Counted from the first letter of the stretch, positions 8,635-16,787 are shown. The stretch: 32,407 bases of DNA from Eubacteriales bacterium (GCA_030524785.1 JAUNFZ010000021.1:1-32407), one strand, 5' to 3'. Numbers and translations are program-made. Notes: a model not told the origin generated them from the letters alone.

Positions 8635-8669
8635 AAAGGGTGCGAAAATACGCAGTTCAGAGGGCTGAA

Positions 8670-9278
8670 ATGGGAAAAATATTCTATATTATGGGGAAAA
8701 GCTCCACGGGGAAGGACACTATTTTTGAGAAAGTAGCGGAAAACCCGGAGCTGAATTTAAAACATCTGGTAATGTATACCACCAGGCCGATTCGCGCAAA
8801 GGAGAAGGACGGCAGAGAATATTATTTTGTGGATGATGATGCGGCGGCAAAGCTGCAGCGTCAGGGAAAAGTGATAGAGATGCGTTCTTATCAGACTATG
8901 CACGGCGTCTGGAAATATTTCACGGTGGATGATGAGCATACCGATCTTGAGCACAATGATTATATTGCCATCGGCACGCTGGAATCCTACGCGAAACTGA
9001 AAGAGTATTACGGGGCGGACAGGATTGTTCCGATTTATATTGAAGTGGACGACGGAAACCGGTTGGAGCGTGCACTGAAGCGGGAGAAAAAGCCCCAGAA
9101 CCGGAAGTTTGAGGAAATGTGCCGGAGATTTCTGGCGGACGCAGAAGATTTTTCCGAGGAAAACCTGAGAAAAGCAGGGATTGACAGAAGATTTGCCAAC
9201 GATAATGACCGCGAGGAATGTATGCGGGAAGTAGAAGAATTTATCCGAGGCTGTCAGGAAGGAAAGGTAGAGCCATGA
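8670..9278 (+). CDS. Guanylate kinase-like protein
   Basis: A 202-residue P-loop kinase of the guanylate kinase superfamily. The P-loop reads G-K-S-S-T-G-K-D-T (residues 9-17), not the usual G-P-S-G-x-G-K-x-T. The GMP-binding segment T-T-R-P-I-R-x-x-E-x-D-G-x-x-Y-x-F-V is clear, so phosphate transfer to a nucleoside monophosphate is likely, but a housekeeping GMP role is uncertain because the P-loop diverges. The start at 8670 follows AGAGGG at 8659-8664; the GTG at 8640 sits at the promoter -10 region and is rejected. The end overlaps holB by four bases. In B. subtilis the comparable place before holB is occupied by thymidylate kinase. Confidence 0.85.
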   Translation: MGKIFYIMGKSSTGKDTIFEKVAENPELNLKHLVMYTTRPIRAKEKDGREYYFVDDDAAAKLQRQGKVIEMRSYQTMHGVWKYFTVDDEHTDLEHNDYIAIGTLESYAKLKEYYGADRIVPIYIEVDDGNRLERALKREKKPQNRKFEEMCRRFLADAEDFSEENLRKAGIDRRFANDNDREECMREVEEFIRGCQEGKVEP

Positions 9279-10270
9279 TAGGATTTGATCAGATCATCGG
9301 ACATAAAGATGTGGTGCAGCATTTGCAGAGCGCCATCAGGGCAAATAAGGTTTCGCATGCATATATCCTGAATGGAGAAAAGGGCTCCGGGAAAAAGACG
9401 CTTGCCCGGGCATTTGCGGCGGCGCTGGAATGTGAGGATGATGAGAAAAGGCCCTGCGGAAAATGCCATTCCTGCCGTCAGGCGGAGAGCCAGAATCATC
9501 CCGATATTACGGAAGTAACCCACGATAAGCCAAACAGCATCAGCGTGGACGACATCCGCCGTCAGGTGGTGGAGGACGTTTCTGTGCGGCCTTACAGCAG
9601 TCCCTATAAGGTGTATATCATCAGCGACGGCGAAAAAATGACGCAGCAGGCGCAGAACGCGCTTTTAAAGACAATTGAGGAGCCGCCCTCCTACGTTGTG
9701 ATTATCATTCTTACCACAAACGCATCAGCGCTTCTGCCGACGATTCTGTCAAGATGCGTGATGCTCAATACAAAGCCGGTTCCCGATTCTCAGGTGAAAC
9801 GTTATCTGATGGAACACGCACAGATTCCGGACTATCAGGCGGATATCTGCGTGGCCTTTGCCCAGGGAAATATCGGGAAGGCGGTGCAGCTGGCTTCGTC
9901 GGAGAATTTTAATGAGATTAAAGCGGCGGCGATTCATCTGCTGACCCATATAAAAGAGATGGATATCACAGAGATTACGGCGGCGGTTAAGGCTGTGTCG
10001 GAATTTAAGGTGGACATCAGGGATTATCTGGATATTCTTGCGGTATGGTACCGCGACGTGCTGTATTTTAAAGCGACAAACGACGCCGACGGCATTATTT
10101 TTAAAGAGTATCTGCGGCCGATTCAGGAACAGACAAGGCGCAGTTCCTACGAGGGAATCGAGCAGATTCTTGAGGGTATACACAAAGCGAAAGCCCGTCT
10201 GACGGCGAATGTGAATTTTGATCTGACCATGGAGCTTTTGTTCCTGCTGATAAAGGAGAATGGAGAATAG
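9275..10270 (+). CDS. holB: DNA polymerase III delta' subunit (clamp loader)
   Basis: A 331-residue AAA+ clamp-loader subunit that helps load the beta sliding clamp on DNA. It shows a P-loop-like G-E-K-G-S-G-K-K (34-41), a four-cysteine zinc site (C53, C61, C64, C67), the I-I-S-D-G-E-K-M-T-Q-Q-A-Q-N-A-L-L-K-T-I-E-E-P-P segment spread over the Walker B and sensor region, and the S-R-C sensor motif. The start overlaps the previous stop as ATGA; a longer upstream frame exists inside the kinase gene but is not needed. The next gene begins one base after the stop. Order and sequence agree with Firmicute holB. Confidence 0.94.
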   Translation: MIGFDQIIGHKDVVQHLQSAIRANKVSHAYILNGEKGSGKKTLARAFAAALECEDDEKRPCGKCHSCRQAESQNHPDITEVTHDKPNSISVDDIRRQVVEDVSVRPYSSPYKVYIISDGEKMTQQAQNALLKTIEEPPSYVVIIILTTNASALLPTILSRCVMLNTKPVPDSQVKRYLMEHAQIPDYQADICVAFAQGNIGKAVQLASSENFNEIKAAAIHLLTHIKEMDITEITAAVKAVSEFKVDIRDYLDILAVWYRDVLYFKATNDADGIIFKEYLRPIQEQTRRSSYEGIEQILEGIHKAKARLTANVNFDLTMELLFLLIKENGE

Positions 10271-10271
10271 A

Positions 10272-11186
10272 ATGACAAAAATAGTAGGAGTGAGATTCCG
10301 CACTGCGGGAAAGATCTATTATTTTGACCCGAAAGGAATAGACATTAAGCGCGGAGAACACGTAATTGTGGAGACTGCCCGGGGCATGGAATATGGCCGC
10401 GTGGTTATGGGAACCCGCGAGGTGGAAAATGATGAGGTGGTGCAGCCCCTAAAGCCGGTGCTGCGCGTTGCAACGGCGGAGGATGACGAGAGAGTAAAGC
10501 GCAACCGGGAAAAAGAAAAAGAGGCGCTTGTCATCTGCCAGCAGAAAGTGCAGAAGCATAATCTGGCAATGAAGCTTATCGACGCGGAGTACACCTTCGA
10601 CAACAACAAAGTGCTTTTTTATTTTACGGCGGATGGGAGAATTGACTTCAGAGAGCTGGTTAAGGACCTTGCGGCGGTATTTAAGACAAGGATCGAACTT
10701 CGCCAGATCGGCGTGCGTGATGAGACGAAGATTCTGGGAGGCGTGGGAATCTGCGGCCGGACTTTGTGCTGTCATTCCTATCTCTCGGAGTTTGTGCCGG
10801 TGTCCATTAAGATGGCAAAGGAACAGAACCTTTCCCTGAATCCCACAAAGATTTCCGGCGTTTGCGGCCGGCTGATGTGCTGCCTGAAAAATGAGGAAGA
10901 TACGTATGAATACTTAAACAGCCGCCTGCCGAATAACGGCGATTATGTAACCACTGCCGATGGATTTAAGGGTGAAGTTCACAGCACGAACGTGCTGCGG
11001 CAGACGGTTAAAGTGTTGATAGATGTGGAAGATGAAAAGGAACTGCGGGAGTATCCGGTGACGGAACTGAAATTTAAGCCCCGCAGGAAAAAGGAACGCA
11101 AAAAAGAGGCCAGACAGGATCGGGAACTGGCTCAGCTGGAAGAAATGGAGAAAAAAGAGAGGAAATCAAAACTGGATGAAGACTGA
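10272..11186 (+). CDS. ricT: PSP1-domain protein RicT (YaaT)
   Basis: A 304-residue PSP1-domain protein. Six cysteines in two clusters (C161, C166, C167 and C198, C203, C204, in C-G-R-x-x-C-C arrangements) match the Fe-S ligands described for RicT, a partner of RicA and RicF in the Y-complex that affects RNase Y activity, competence, biofilm and sporulation in B. subtilis. A highly charged Lys/Arg/Glu tail (about 270-304) extends beyond the core. The start at 10272 is chosen because GGAGA lies at 10262-10266; an in-frame ATG at 10260 would place the ribosome site directly on the codon. It lies between holB and a TrmN6-like gene, as in B. subtilis, but without yabA. Confidence 0.93.
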   Translation: MTKIVGVRFRTAGKIYYFDPKGIDIKRGEHVIVETARGMEYGRVVMGTREVENDEVVQPLKPVLRVATAEDDERVKRNREKEKEALVICQQKVQKHNLAMKLIDAEYTFDNNKVLFYFTADGRIDFRELVKDLAAVFKTRIELRQIGVRDETKILGGVGICGRTLCCHSYLSEFVPVSIKMAKEQNLSLNPTKISGVCGRLMCCLKNEEDTYEYLNSRLPNNGDYVTTADGFKGEVHSTNVLRQTVKVLIDVEDEKELREYPVTELKFKPRRKKERKKEARQDRELAQLEEMEKKERKSKLDED

Positions 11187-11913
11187 ACTTTATCCCGGAG
11201 AGAGAATTGACGAACTGCAGCGCAATGGATACCGCATCATTCAAAACAGCGACGGATTTTGCTTCGGCATGGACGCCGTGCTGCTCTCGGGCTTTGCCAG
11301 AGTGAAGGAGCGGGAATGTGCCATTGATCTTGGCACCGGCACAGGAATTATTCCAATTCTGCTGGAAGCAAAAACGGAAGGGACGCATTTTACCGGCCTG
11401 GAGATACAGGAAAGAAGTGCGGACATGGCGCGGCGCAGCGTGCAGCTGAACGATTTATCGGATAAGATTTCCATTATACAGGGAGATATCAGGGAGGCCG
11501 TGTCCATATTTGGAAGGGCCTCCTTTGACGTGGTGACTTCCAACCCGCCCTATATGACGGGAAGCCATGGCCTGGTAAATCCTGATATGCCAAAGGCAGT
11601 CGCCCGCCACGAGATTCTCTGCACGCTGGAAGACGTGGTGAGCCAGGCGGCACAGCTTTTGCGGGAAAACGGCCGTTTTTATCTGGTGCACCGCCCCTTC
11701 CGGTTGGCGGAGATCATGAATGTAATGATAAAACACAGACTGGAACCGAAACGGATGAAGCTGGTCTATCCATATATAGACCGGGAACCAAACATGGTGC
11801 TCCTGGAGGGATTAAAAGGCGGCAGGAGCCGCATTACCGTGGAAAAGCCGCTGATTGTCTATAAAGAGCCAGGGGTTTACACCGACGAGATTTACGATAT
11901 CTATGGATATTAG
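11176..11913 (+). CDS. tRNA1(Val) adenine-37 N6-methyltransferase family (TrmN6/YabB-like)
   Basis: A 245-residue Rossmann-fold SAM-dependent methyltransferase. Motif I is D-L-G-T-G-T-G (51-57), and the N-P-P-Y catalytic motif (123-126) marks N6-adenine or glutamine methylation. The N-terminal Gly-Phe-x-Phe-G-x-D-A-V-L-L block is typical of the TrmN6/YabB family that modifies A37 of tRNA1(Val). It overlaps the end of ricT by 11 bases. The specific tRNA target is inferred from family and neighbourhood only. Confidence 0.9.
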   Translation: MKTELYPGERIDELQRNGYRIIQNSDGFCFGMDAVLLSGFARVKERECAIDLGTGTGIIPILLEAKTEGTHFTGLEIQERSADMARRSVQLNDLSDKISIIQGDIREAVSIFGRASFDVVTSNPPYMTGSHGLVNPDMPKAVARHEILCTLEDVVSQAAQLLRENGRFYLVHRPFRLAEIMNVMIKHRLEPKRMKLVYPYIDREPNMVLLEGLKGGRSRITVEKPLIVYKEPGVYTDEIYDIYGY

Positions 11914-12003
11914 GAAGACCGAAACAGGGCCGCGGCAAGACACGGCCTCGCCGTTCACCAGCGAATTGCGGCCGAATCGGGCTGCAGAAGGGAAGCAGGC
12001 AGA

Positions 12004-12840
12004 ATGAAGGGAAAATTGTATTTGTGTGCAACGCCGATAGGAAATCTGGAGGATATTACACTGCGGGTGCTGCGCGTTTTGAAAGAGGCGGATTTGATTG
12101 CGGCGGAGGATACGAGAAACAGCATTAAGCTGCTCAATCATTTCGACATTAAAACGCCTATGACAAGTTATCATGAATATAACAAAATAGATAAGGCAAG
12201 AGACTTGATACACAAGATGCAGGAAGGAAAAAATGTGGCGCTGATTACCGACGCGGGCACACCGGGCATCTCAGATCCTGGCGAGGAACTGGTGCGAATG
12301 TGCTACGAGGCGGGAATTGAAGTAACGTCCCTGCCGGGGGCCTGCGCCTGTGTGACGGCGCTGACGCTTTCCGGTCTTTCGACCCGGCGGTTCTGTTTCG
12401 AGGCATTTCTGCCCCCGGAGAAAAAGGAACGCCAGGCGATTCTGCAGGAACTGGAAAGAGAAACGCGCACGATAATTCTATATGAAGCGCCCCATCGCCT
12501 GGTGCGGACACTGGAGGAACTTAAGCAGAGCTTTGGAAGCCGCCGCATTTCCGTATGCCGGGAACTTACCAAAAAGCATGAGACCACAGTTCAGACGACT
12601 GTGTCAGAGGCATTGCAGTATTATCGCGAACATCCCCCCAAGGGCGAATGTGTGCTTGTAATGGAAGGAAAAAGCCGCAGCGCTGCGGCCGCCGAGGAAC
12701 GGGAAAAATGGGAGGAAATGACAATACAGGAACATATGGAATATTATCTTTCGCAGGGGATGGAGAAGAAGGAAGCCATGAAACAGACAGCGAAGGACCG
12801 GGGCGTATCTAAGCGGGAAATTTACAGCGCGCTGCTGTAA
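12004..12840 (+). CDS. rsmI: 16S rRNA (cytidine-1402 2'-O) methyltransferase RsmI
   Basis: A 278-residue tetrapyrrole-methylase-fold enzyme. RsmI hallmarks are T-P-I-G-N-L-x-D-I-T near the N terminus, A-E-D-T-R near residue 36, and I-T-D-A-G-T-P-G-I-S-D-P-G near residue 80. It 2'-O-methylates C1402 in the ribosomal decoding centre. The length fits the family. AAGGGAAG precedes the ATG. The 90-bp gap before it holds no gene and no clear promoter, so rsmI is probably the last gene of the operon starting at 8605. Confidence 0.95.
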   Translation: MKGKLYLCATPIGNLEDITLRVLRVLKEADLIAAEDTRNSIKLLNHFDIKTPMTSYHEYNKIDKARDLIHKMQEGKNVALITDAGTPGISDPGEELVRMCYEAGIEVTSLPGACACVTALTLSGLSTRRFCFEAFLPPEKKERQAILQELERETRTIILYEAPHRLVRTLEELKQSFGSRRISVCRELTKKHETTVQTTVSEALQYYREHPPKGECVLVMEGKSRSAAAAEEREKWEEMTIQEHMEYYLSQGMEKKEAMKQTAKDRGVSKREIYSALL

Positions 12841-12880
12841 GAAGGCAGGGTTGGCGGCTTTTTTGCTTCAGCGGAGGATC

Positions 12881-12890
12881 GGGGGGGGGG
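12881..12890 (+). repeat. Run of ten guanines upstream of spmA
   Basis: An uninterrupted G10 tract lies between a GGAGG at 12873-12877 and the spmA start. It is the longest such homopolymer I noticed in the window. Runs like this slip during replication and may alter leader translation or folding. Confidence 0.9.
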
Positions 12891-12899
12891 AAGATTCAT

Positions 12900-12935
12900 A
12901 TGCGGGCCGAACTGCACATAGAATATGGAGAGTAA
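12900..12935 (+). CDS. Possible 11-codon leader peptide before spmA
   Basis: ATG at 12900 opens an 11-codon frame ending at TAA, 20 bp before the spmA start. The only ribosome-site candidate is the purine-rich end of the G10 tract. A leader peptide would make spmA translation sensitive to the length of that tract, but this could easily be chance. Confidence 0.2.
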   Translation: MRAELHIEYGE

Positions 12936-12955
12936 GTGTTCAGACGGAAAAGCAA

Positions 12956-13711
12956 ATGAATTTTCTCTGGGGCAGCATGATTTTAACCGGTATTTTATAT
13001 GGGGCCTTTCACGGAACAATGCAGGAGATTGGCGACGCCGTGCTGGCCTCCTCAAAGGAGGCTGTTGCGCTGTGTATCACCATGACGGGCGTGATGGCTC
13101 TGTGGACAGGACTTATGAAGATTGCGGAGGAAAGCGGCATGGTGGCGGGGCTGACCCAAAAGCTTGCCCCTTTCGTCCGTTTTATGTTCCCGAACATTCC
13201 GGAAAATCATCCCGCCAGAGAACATATCAGTATGAATATCATTGCTAACGTGCTGGGGCTTGGCTGGGCGGCGACGCCGGCAGGGCTTAAAGCCATGGAG
13301 AGCCTGGCGGAACTTGAGGAGGAGCGGCGGCAGGCGAATGTGGGGGCAAGGATGCAGGGAGCAGAAGCGAAGCATCAGACTTTTGAAGAAAAGTTAGGAA
13401 TTGAGCGGCAGAAAAGGTATCCGGGAGGGCAAAGCGCCGGGCAGACGGGGCGAAAATCAGGCAGGCCGCGGTATATACCACATATAAAAGCCATGCCCGG
13501 CGGCGTTGCCAGCAACGAAATGTGTACGTTTCTGATTTTAAATATTTCGTCGCTGCAGCTTATACCGGTAAATGTAATCGCCTACCGCGCGCAGTACGGC
13601 AGTGTGAATCCGACGGCAATCGTCGGGCCGGGGATTGCGGCGACGGCGGTGAGCACGGGAGTGGCGGTGGTGTTTTGTAAAATGATGGATAAAAGAAAGC
13701 GGAGAGCGTAA
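12956..13711 (+). CDS. spmA: Spore maturation protein A, with an extra internal segment
   Basis: A 251-residue membrane protein of the nucleoside-recognition (Gate) domain family. SpmA works with SpmB in dehydrating the spore core. Family features are the opening M-N-F-L-W-G-x-M-I-L segment, G-L-G-W-A-A-T-P-A-G-L-K-A-M (101-114) and S-N-E-M-C-T-F-L-x-L-N-x-S-S-L-x-L-I-P (186-204). B. subtilis SpmA has about 196 residues; here a basic, polar insertion of about 50 residues (about 131-182) interrupts the loop between those two motifs. The start at 12956 is chosen by homology; its ribosome site (GACGGAAA) is weak. spmB does not follow. The last 468 bases, from codon 97, recur twice downstream. 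Confidence 0.9.
   Translation: MNFLWGSMILTGILYGAFHGTMQEIGDAVLASSKEAVALCITMTGVMALWTGLMKIAEESGMVAGLTQKLAPFVRFMFPNIPENHPAREHISMNIIANVLGLGWAATPAGLKAMESLAELEEERRQANVGARMQGAEAKHQTFEEKLGIERQKRYPGGQSAGQTGRKSGRPRYIPHIKAMPGGVASNEMCTFLILNISSLQLIPVNVIAYRAQYGSVNPTAIVGPGIAATAVSTGVAVVFCKMMDKRKRRA
13244..13711 (+). repeat. spmA 3' repeat, copy A (in the intact gene)
   Basis: This 468-bp segment, from GCTAACGTGCTGGG (codon 97) to the stop, recurs at 16320-16787 with the same length and as a shortened form at 18749-18850. Copies A and B differ by about ten amino acids, mostly in and around the extra segment. Homology stops abruptly at GCTAAC on the left. Confidence 0.93.
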
Positions 13712-13730
13712 GAACTCCGCTTTCTTTTAT
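13689..13730. terminator. Bidirectional intrinsic terminator at the spmA end
   Basis: A perfect 16-bp inverted repeat, ATAAAAGAAAGCGGAG (13689-13704) and CTCCGCTTTCTTTTAT (13715-13730), with a 10-base loop containing the spmA stop codon. The A/T flanks give a T-rich tail in both directions. Confidence 0.8.
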
Positions 13731-13810
13731 GGGAATACTCATTTTAATCATTAAATCAGTTCTGGTATATCATGACATGCTAGCTATTGAGATAAAATCT
13801 TGCGTTTCTC

Positions 13811-13838
13811 TTGTAAATAACAAAAAAATGATTATAAT
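13811..13838 (+). promoter_or_regulatory. Promoter of the first AlbA_2/GHKL gene
   Basis: TTGTAA at 13811-13816 and TATAAT at 13833-13838 with a 16-bp spacer, 34 bp before the start codon. The DUF4143 gene's promoter has the same -35 variant TTGTAA. Confidence 0.65.
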
Positions 13839-13872
13839 AATTGTTAGATTAGAATTGGCTGGAGGATGTTCT

Positions 13873-15207
13873 ATGTTCATGGAAAACAAGACGACGGAAT
13901 TCAAAAGAGAGTATGTTGATGATATTAAAAATACAATTGTCGCCTTTGCAAATTGCGACGGCGGAACACTCTATATTGGTGTGAATGACGACGGAACAGT
14001 TTGTGGTGTTGACAATGTTGATGATACTATGTTACGTGTAACGAATGTAGTTAGGGATGCTGTGCGTCCGGACATTACTATGTTTGTGGAGTGCCGCAAT
14101 GATATGATGGCAGAAAAGCCTGTTGTAAGCGTAATTGTCCAACGTGGTACAGCGCGGCCATACTATTTGCATGGGAAAGGAATTCGTCCGGAAGGCGTTT
14201 ATGTTCGTCAAGGTGCGTCTACAGTTCCGGCGACGGATGCGGCTATTTTAAATATGATTAAAGAAACCGGCGGCGACAGTTACGAAGCAGCCCGTTCGCT
14301 TGATCAAAATCTTACTTTTCATAAGGCTGCGGATTTTTTCAAAAAGAGAGAGATGGAATTTAGAAAAAACCAAATGCGTACACTTCATCTAATTGGAGAG
14401 GATAATATGTACACGAATCTGGCTTTTTTGCTATCGGATCAGTGCACACATATGATCAATCTGGCTGTTTTTGAGGGCAGCAAAAAATCCGTATTTAAAG
14501 ACCGCCGAGAATTGTCAGGCTCTCTTTTGGAGCAGTTAGAAGAAGCTTTCGATTATATTGACCGTTATAATCGTACTCGTGCGGAATTCTCTGGATTGGA
14601 TCGGTTAGATATGCGGGATTATCCGCCAGAGGCAATTCGTGAGGCATTGCTGAATGCTATTGTTCATCGGGACTATTCCTTTAGTGGCGCCACTCTTATC
14701 AGTATTTTTGATGATAGAATTGAATTTGTAACAATCGGAGGCTTGGTAAAAGGTATTACATTGGATGATGTGAATTTGGGTGTATCTGTATTACGTAACC
14801 AGAATTTAGCGAATATTTTCTATCGTCTGCGACTGATCGAGGCGTATGGTACAGGGATCCTTAAAATTAATGAGTGTTATGGTGATTATTCTGTAAAACC
14901 TGTGATAGAAACAACAAACAATGCCTTTAAGATTACTCTTCCGAATACAAATTTCCATGAAGAAGAACAAAAGCTTCAGAATTCTTCTAAAATAGGAGGA
15001 TCTACCAGTGTAACGAAAAAACAAGAACGAATTGATGTGGTCATAGCGTTATGCCGTAAGAAGGGTTTCGTTATTCGAAGCGATGTAGAAATGGCGCTTG
15101 GTGTATCTCAATCTACAGCAATCCTGCTTCTGCGAGAATTGACAAATGATGGTATACTGATTAAAAAGGGAAAAACTAAAAATCTGCGATACTATGAGAA
15201 CAAATAA
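13873..15207 (+). CDS. AlbA_2 (Schlafen-like) DNA-binding / GHKL ATPase-like protein with C-terminal winged helix
   Basis: The 444-residue protein belongs to the COG2865-type family. An AlbA_2 domain covers about residues 6-125 (T-x-E-F-K-R then I-V-A-F-A-N-x-D-G-G-T-L-Y-I-G-V, and G-V-Y-V-R-x-G near 108-114). A GHKL-type ATPase-like domain covers about 250-345 (R-E-A-L-L-N-A-I-V-H-R-D-Y at 256-268 and E-A-Y-G-T-G-I at 323-329). A winged-helix domain ends it (about 385-440). GGAGG at 13861-13865 selects the ATG at 13873; upstream in-frame codons would be in the promoter. Such proteins are frequent on accessory DNA, and their function is poorly known: transcription control and phage defence are both proposed. 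Base composition is much lower in GC than spmA. Confidence 0.88.
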   Translation: MFMENKTTEFKREYVDDIKNTIVAFANCDGGTLYIGVNDDGTVCGVDNVDDTMLRVTNVVRDAVRPDITMFVECRNDMMAEKPVVSVIVQRGTARPYYLHGKGIRPEGVYVRQGASTVPATDAAILNMIKETGGDSYEAARSLDQNLTFHKAADFFKKREMEFRKNQMRTLHLIGEDNMYTNLAFLLSDQCTHMINLAVFEGSKKSVFKDRRELSGSLLEQLEEAFDYIDRYNRTRAEFSGLDRLDMRDYPPEAIREALLNAIVHRDYSFSGATLISIFDDRIEFVTIGGLVKGITLDDVNLGVSVLRNQNLANIFYRLRLIEAYGTGILKINECYGDYSVKPVIETTNNAFKITLPNTNFHEEEQKLQNSSKIGGSTSVTKKQERIDVVIALCRKKGFVIRSDVEMALGVSQSTAILLLRELTNDGILIKKGKTKNLRYYENK

Positions 15208-15303
15208 AAAGGCATTTGCAAGAAAAATGATGGAAAAACAGTAAGGGTATTTATTCTCCGGATAAGAGAATTTTAACTTTGTTATAGAAGAGAGGCGGAT
15301 GAT

Positions 15304-16278
15304 ATGGCAGTTCACATTTTTTGTGTTACAGAGGAAAATTATGAAATATGCATCAGGTGTGGCTTGGTTGGTTTGCCTGAACCTAAAGAAGGCCGAGGTA
15401 GGAACAATATATTTGACGGTCTGCTTTCGAGAATGTCAGCAATACGGGAATCAGATTACATTTTATTATATATCATTGGGAAAAAACAATTGCAGGGTTT
15501 GTGGCAAGCAGAGGGGAGAGCTTTTTATGAAGAGACAATCGTATGGCCAGACAGAATATATCCGTTTCGGTGTAAAATCAAAACAACTCCGTATCATTTT
15601 GATAAAGCATTAAAACTAAATGATATTAATGATTTACGAAGTACTGGAAAAATTTGGACATGGGCGTTGCAAAGGACAAGCGGTGCAAATGCAATGTTCT
15701 CCATTTCTGATAAAGAATTTGATGTTTTGCTGAGAGAATATATGAAAATAAATCCGTTTACTATTTCTAAAGGCATTATTCGCGAACCGTATCCATTTCG
15801 TGAGTACAATCTTAAAGATTATGTACATATTGAAAAAGGACAGCCGCAGTATGAATATTCTGTTATGACACTTCTTAATGATGCTTTTGCAAATGGAGAG
15901 TATACTGATATTTTTGGAAATTATACAGACTATCTGAGTTATGTGCCGACAAACTTGGGAAAAGAAATGGATTTGTTGCTAATATTTGGAGATCCATTTG
16001 AAAAAGCGCAAATTGCTTCATATGATATTATAGAAGTGAAACGTTCTGAATTTGATGAGAAGGCATTAATACAGTTGATTGATTATGAATCGTGGTTTTT
16101 ACAAAAGAAAGTGTCGGGGGATTTAAATATGGTTCGCACGACTGCAGTAGCGAGAACTTTCTCAGAAGTTGTGGTTGATTATGTGAGAAAACGAAAGCAA
16201 TTTGAGGATAAGCCGATAAAATTATTGCAATATAATTATGCTTCAAATGGACGGTTAGAATTGCGGCAATTATTATAA
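15304..16278 (+). CDS. Putative EVE-like/PUA-fold domain fused to PD-(D/E)XK nuclease domain
   Basis: A 324-residue protein I do not recognise as a named gene. The N-terminal part (about 1-125) resembles EVE/PUA-like modified-base readers: a first strand H-I-F-C-V-T-E-E-N, then D-Y-I-L-L-Y-I and G-L-W-Q-A-x-x-x-x-F-Y with a following Y-P-F-R-C-K-I strand. The C-terminal part (about 175-310) has the spacing of a PD-(D/E)XK nuclease: E184, D223 in E-M-D-L-L-L-I, E244-V-K246, then Q257 with Y261. Such a fusion would fit a type IV-like restriction enzyme that cuts modified DNA. AGAGGCGG precedes the ATG by 5 bp. It lies 96 bp after the AlbA_2 gene in the same cassette. The motifs are seen; the function is inferred. 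Confidence 0.6.
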   Translation: MAVHIFCVTEENYEICIRCGLVGLPEPKEGRGRNNIFDGLLSRMSAIRESDYILLYIIGKKQLQGLWQAEGRAFYEETIVWPDRIYPFRCKIKTTPYHFDKALKLNDINDLRSTGKIWTWALQRTSGANAMFSISDKEFDVLLREYMKINPFTISKGIIREPYPFREYNLKDYVHIEKGQPQYEYSVMTLLNDAFANGEYTDIFGNYTDYLSYVPTNLGKEMDLLLIFGDPFEKAQIASYDIIEVKRSEFDEKALIQLIDYESWFLQKKVSGDLNMVRTTAVARTFSEVVVDYVRKRKQFEDKPIKLLQYNYASNGRLELRQLL

Positions 16279-16304
16279 ATCGTGATGGTTTTAAAAAATT
16301 TAGT

Positions 16305-16318
16305 CCTAACTTGACACC
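16305..16318 (+). repeat. Cassette-end motif, copy 1
   Basis: CCTAACTTGACACC lies two bases before spmA copy B. The identical 14-mer precedes copy C at 18734-18747, and CCTAACTT alone ends the array at 20884-20891. It shares CTAAC with the left limit of the spmA repeat. Confidence 0.75.
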
Positions 16319-16319
16319 G

Positions 16320-16787
16320 GCTAACGTGCTGGGCCTTGGCTGGGCGGCGACGCCGGCAGGGCTTAAAGCCATGGAGAGCCTGGCGGAACTTGAGGAGGAG
16401 CGGCGGCAGGCGAATGTGGGGACAAGGATGCAGGGAGAAGGAGCGAAGCATCAGACTTTCGAAGAAAAGTTAGGAATTGAGCGGCAGAAAAGGTATCCGG
16501 GAGAGCAAAGTGCTGGGCAGACGGGGCGAAAATCCGGCAAGCCGCGGTATATGCCACATATAAAAGCCATGCCCCTCGGAGTGGCCAGTAATGAAATGTG
16601 TACGTTTCTGATTTTGAACATTTCGTCGCTGCAGCTTATACCGGTAAATGTAATCGCCTACCGTGCGCAGTACGGCAGTGTGAATCCGACGGCAATCGTC
16701 GGGCCGGGGATTGCGGCGACGGCGGTGAGCACGGGCGTGGAGGTGGTGTTTTGTAAAATGATGGATAGAAGAAAGCGGAGAGTGTGA
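16320..16787 (+). pseudogene. Truncated spmA, copy B (3' part only)
   Basis: It encodes SpmA residues 97-251 with about ten substitutions, no frameshift and its own stop, but lacks the first 96 codons. An in-frame TTG at 16311, inside the cassette-end motif, could open the frame, yet no ribosome site precedes it. Most changes fall in the 130-183 segment that is also the extra insertion of intact SpmA. The coding frame is preserved, suggesting recent origin or exchange with the intact gene. Confidence 0.92.

Noticed and set aside
12851-12955. N-terminal extension of SpmA from TTG 12851
   Set aside because: It would include the G10 tract as polyglycine and has no similarity to SpmA, whose family start matches 12956.
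15299-15613. 104-codon frame starting five bases before the EVE-nuclease gene
   Set aside because: It overlaps the longer motif-bearing frame at 15304, which has the better ribosome site spacing.
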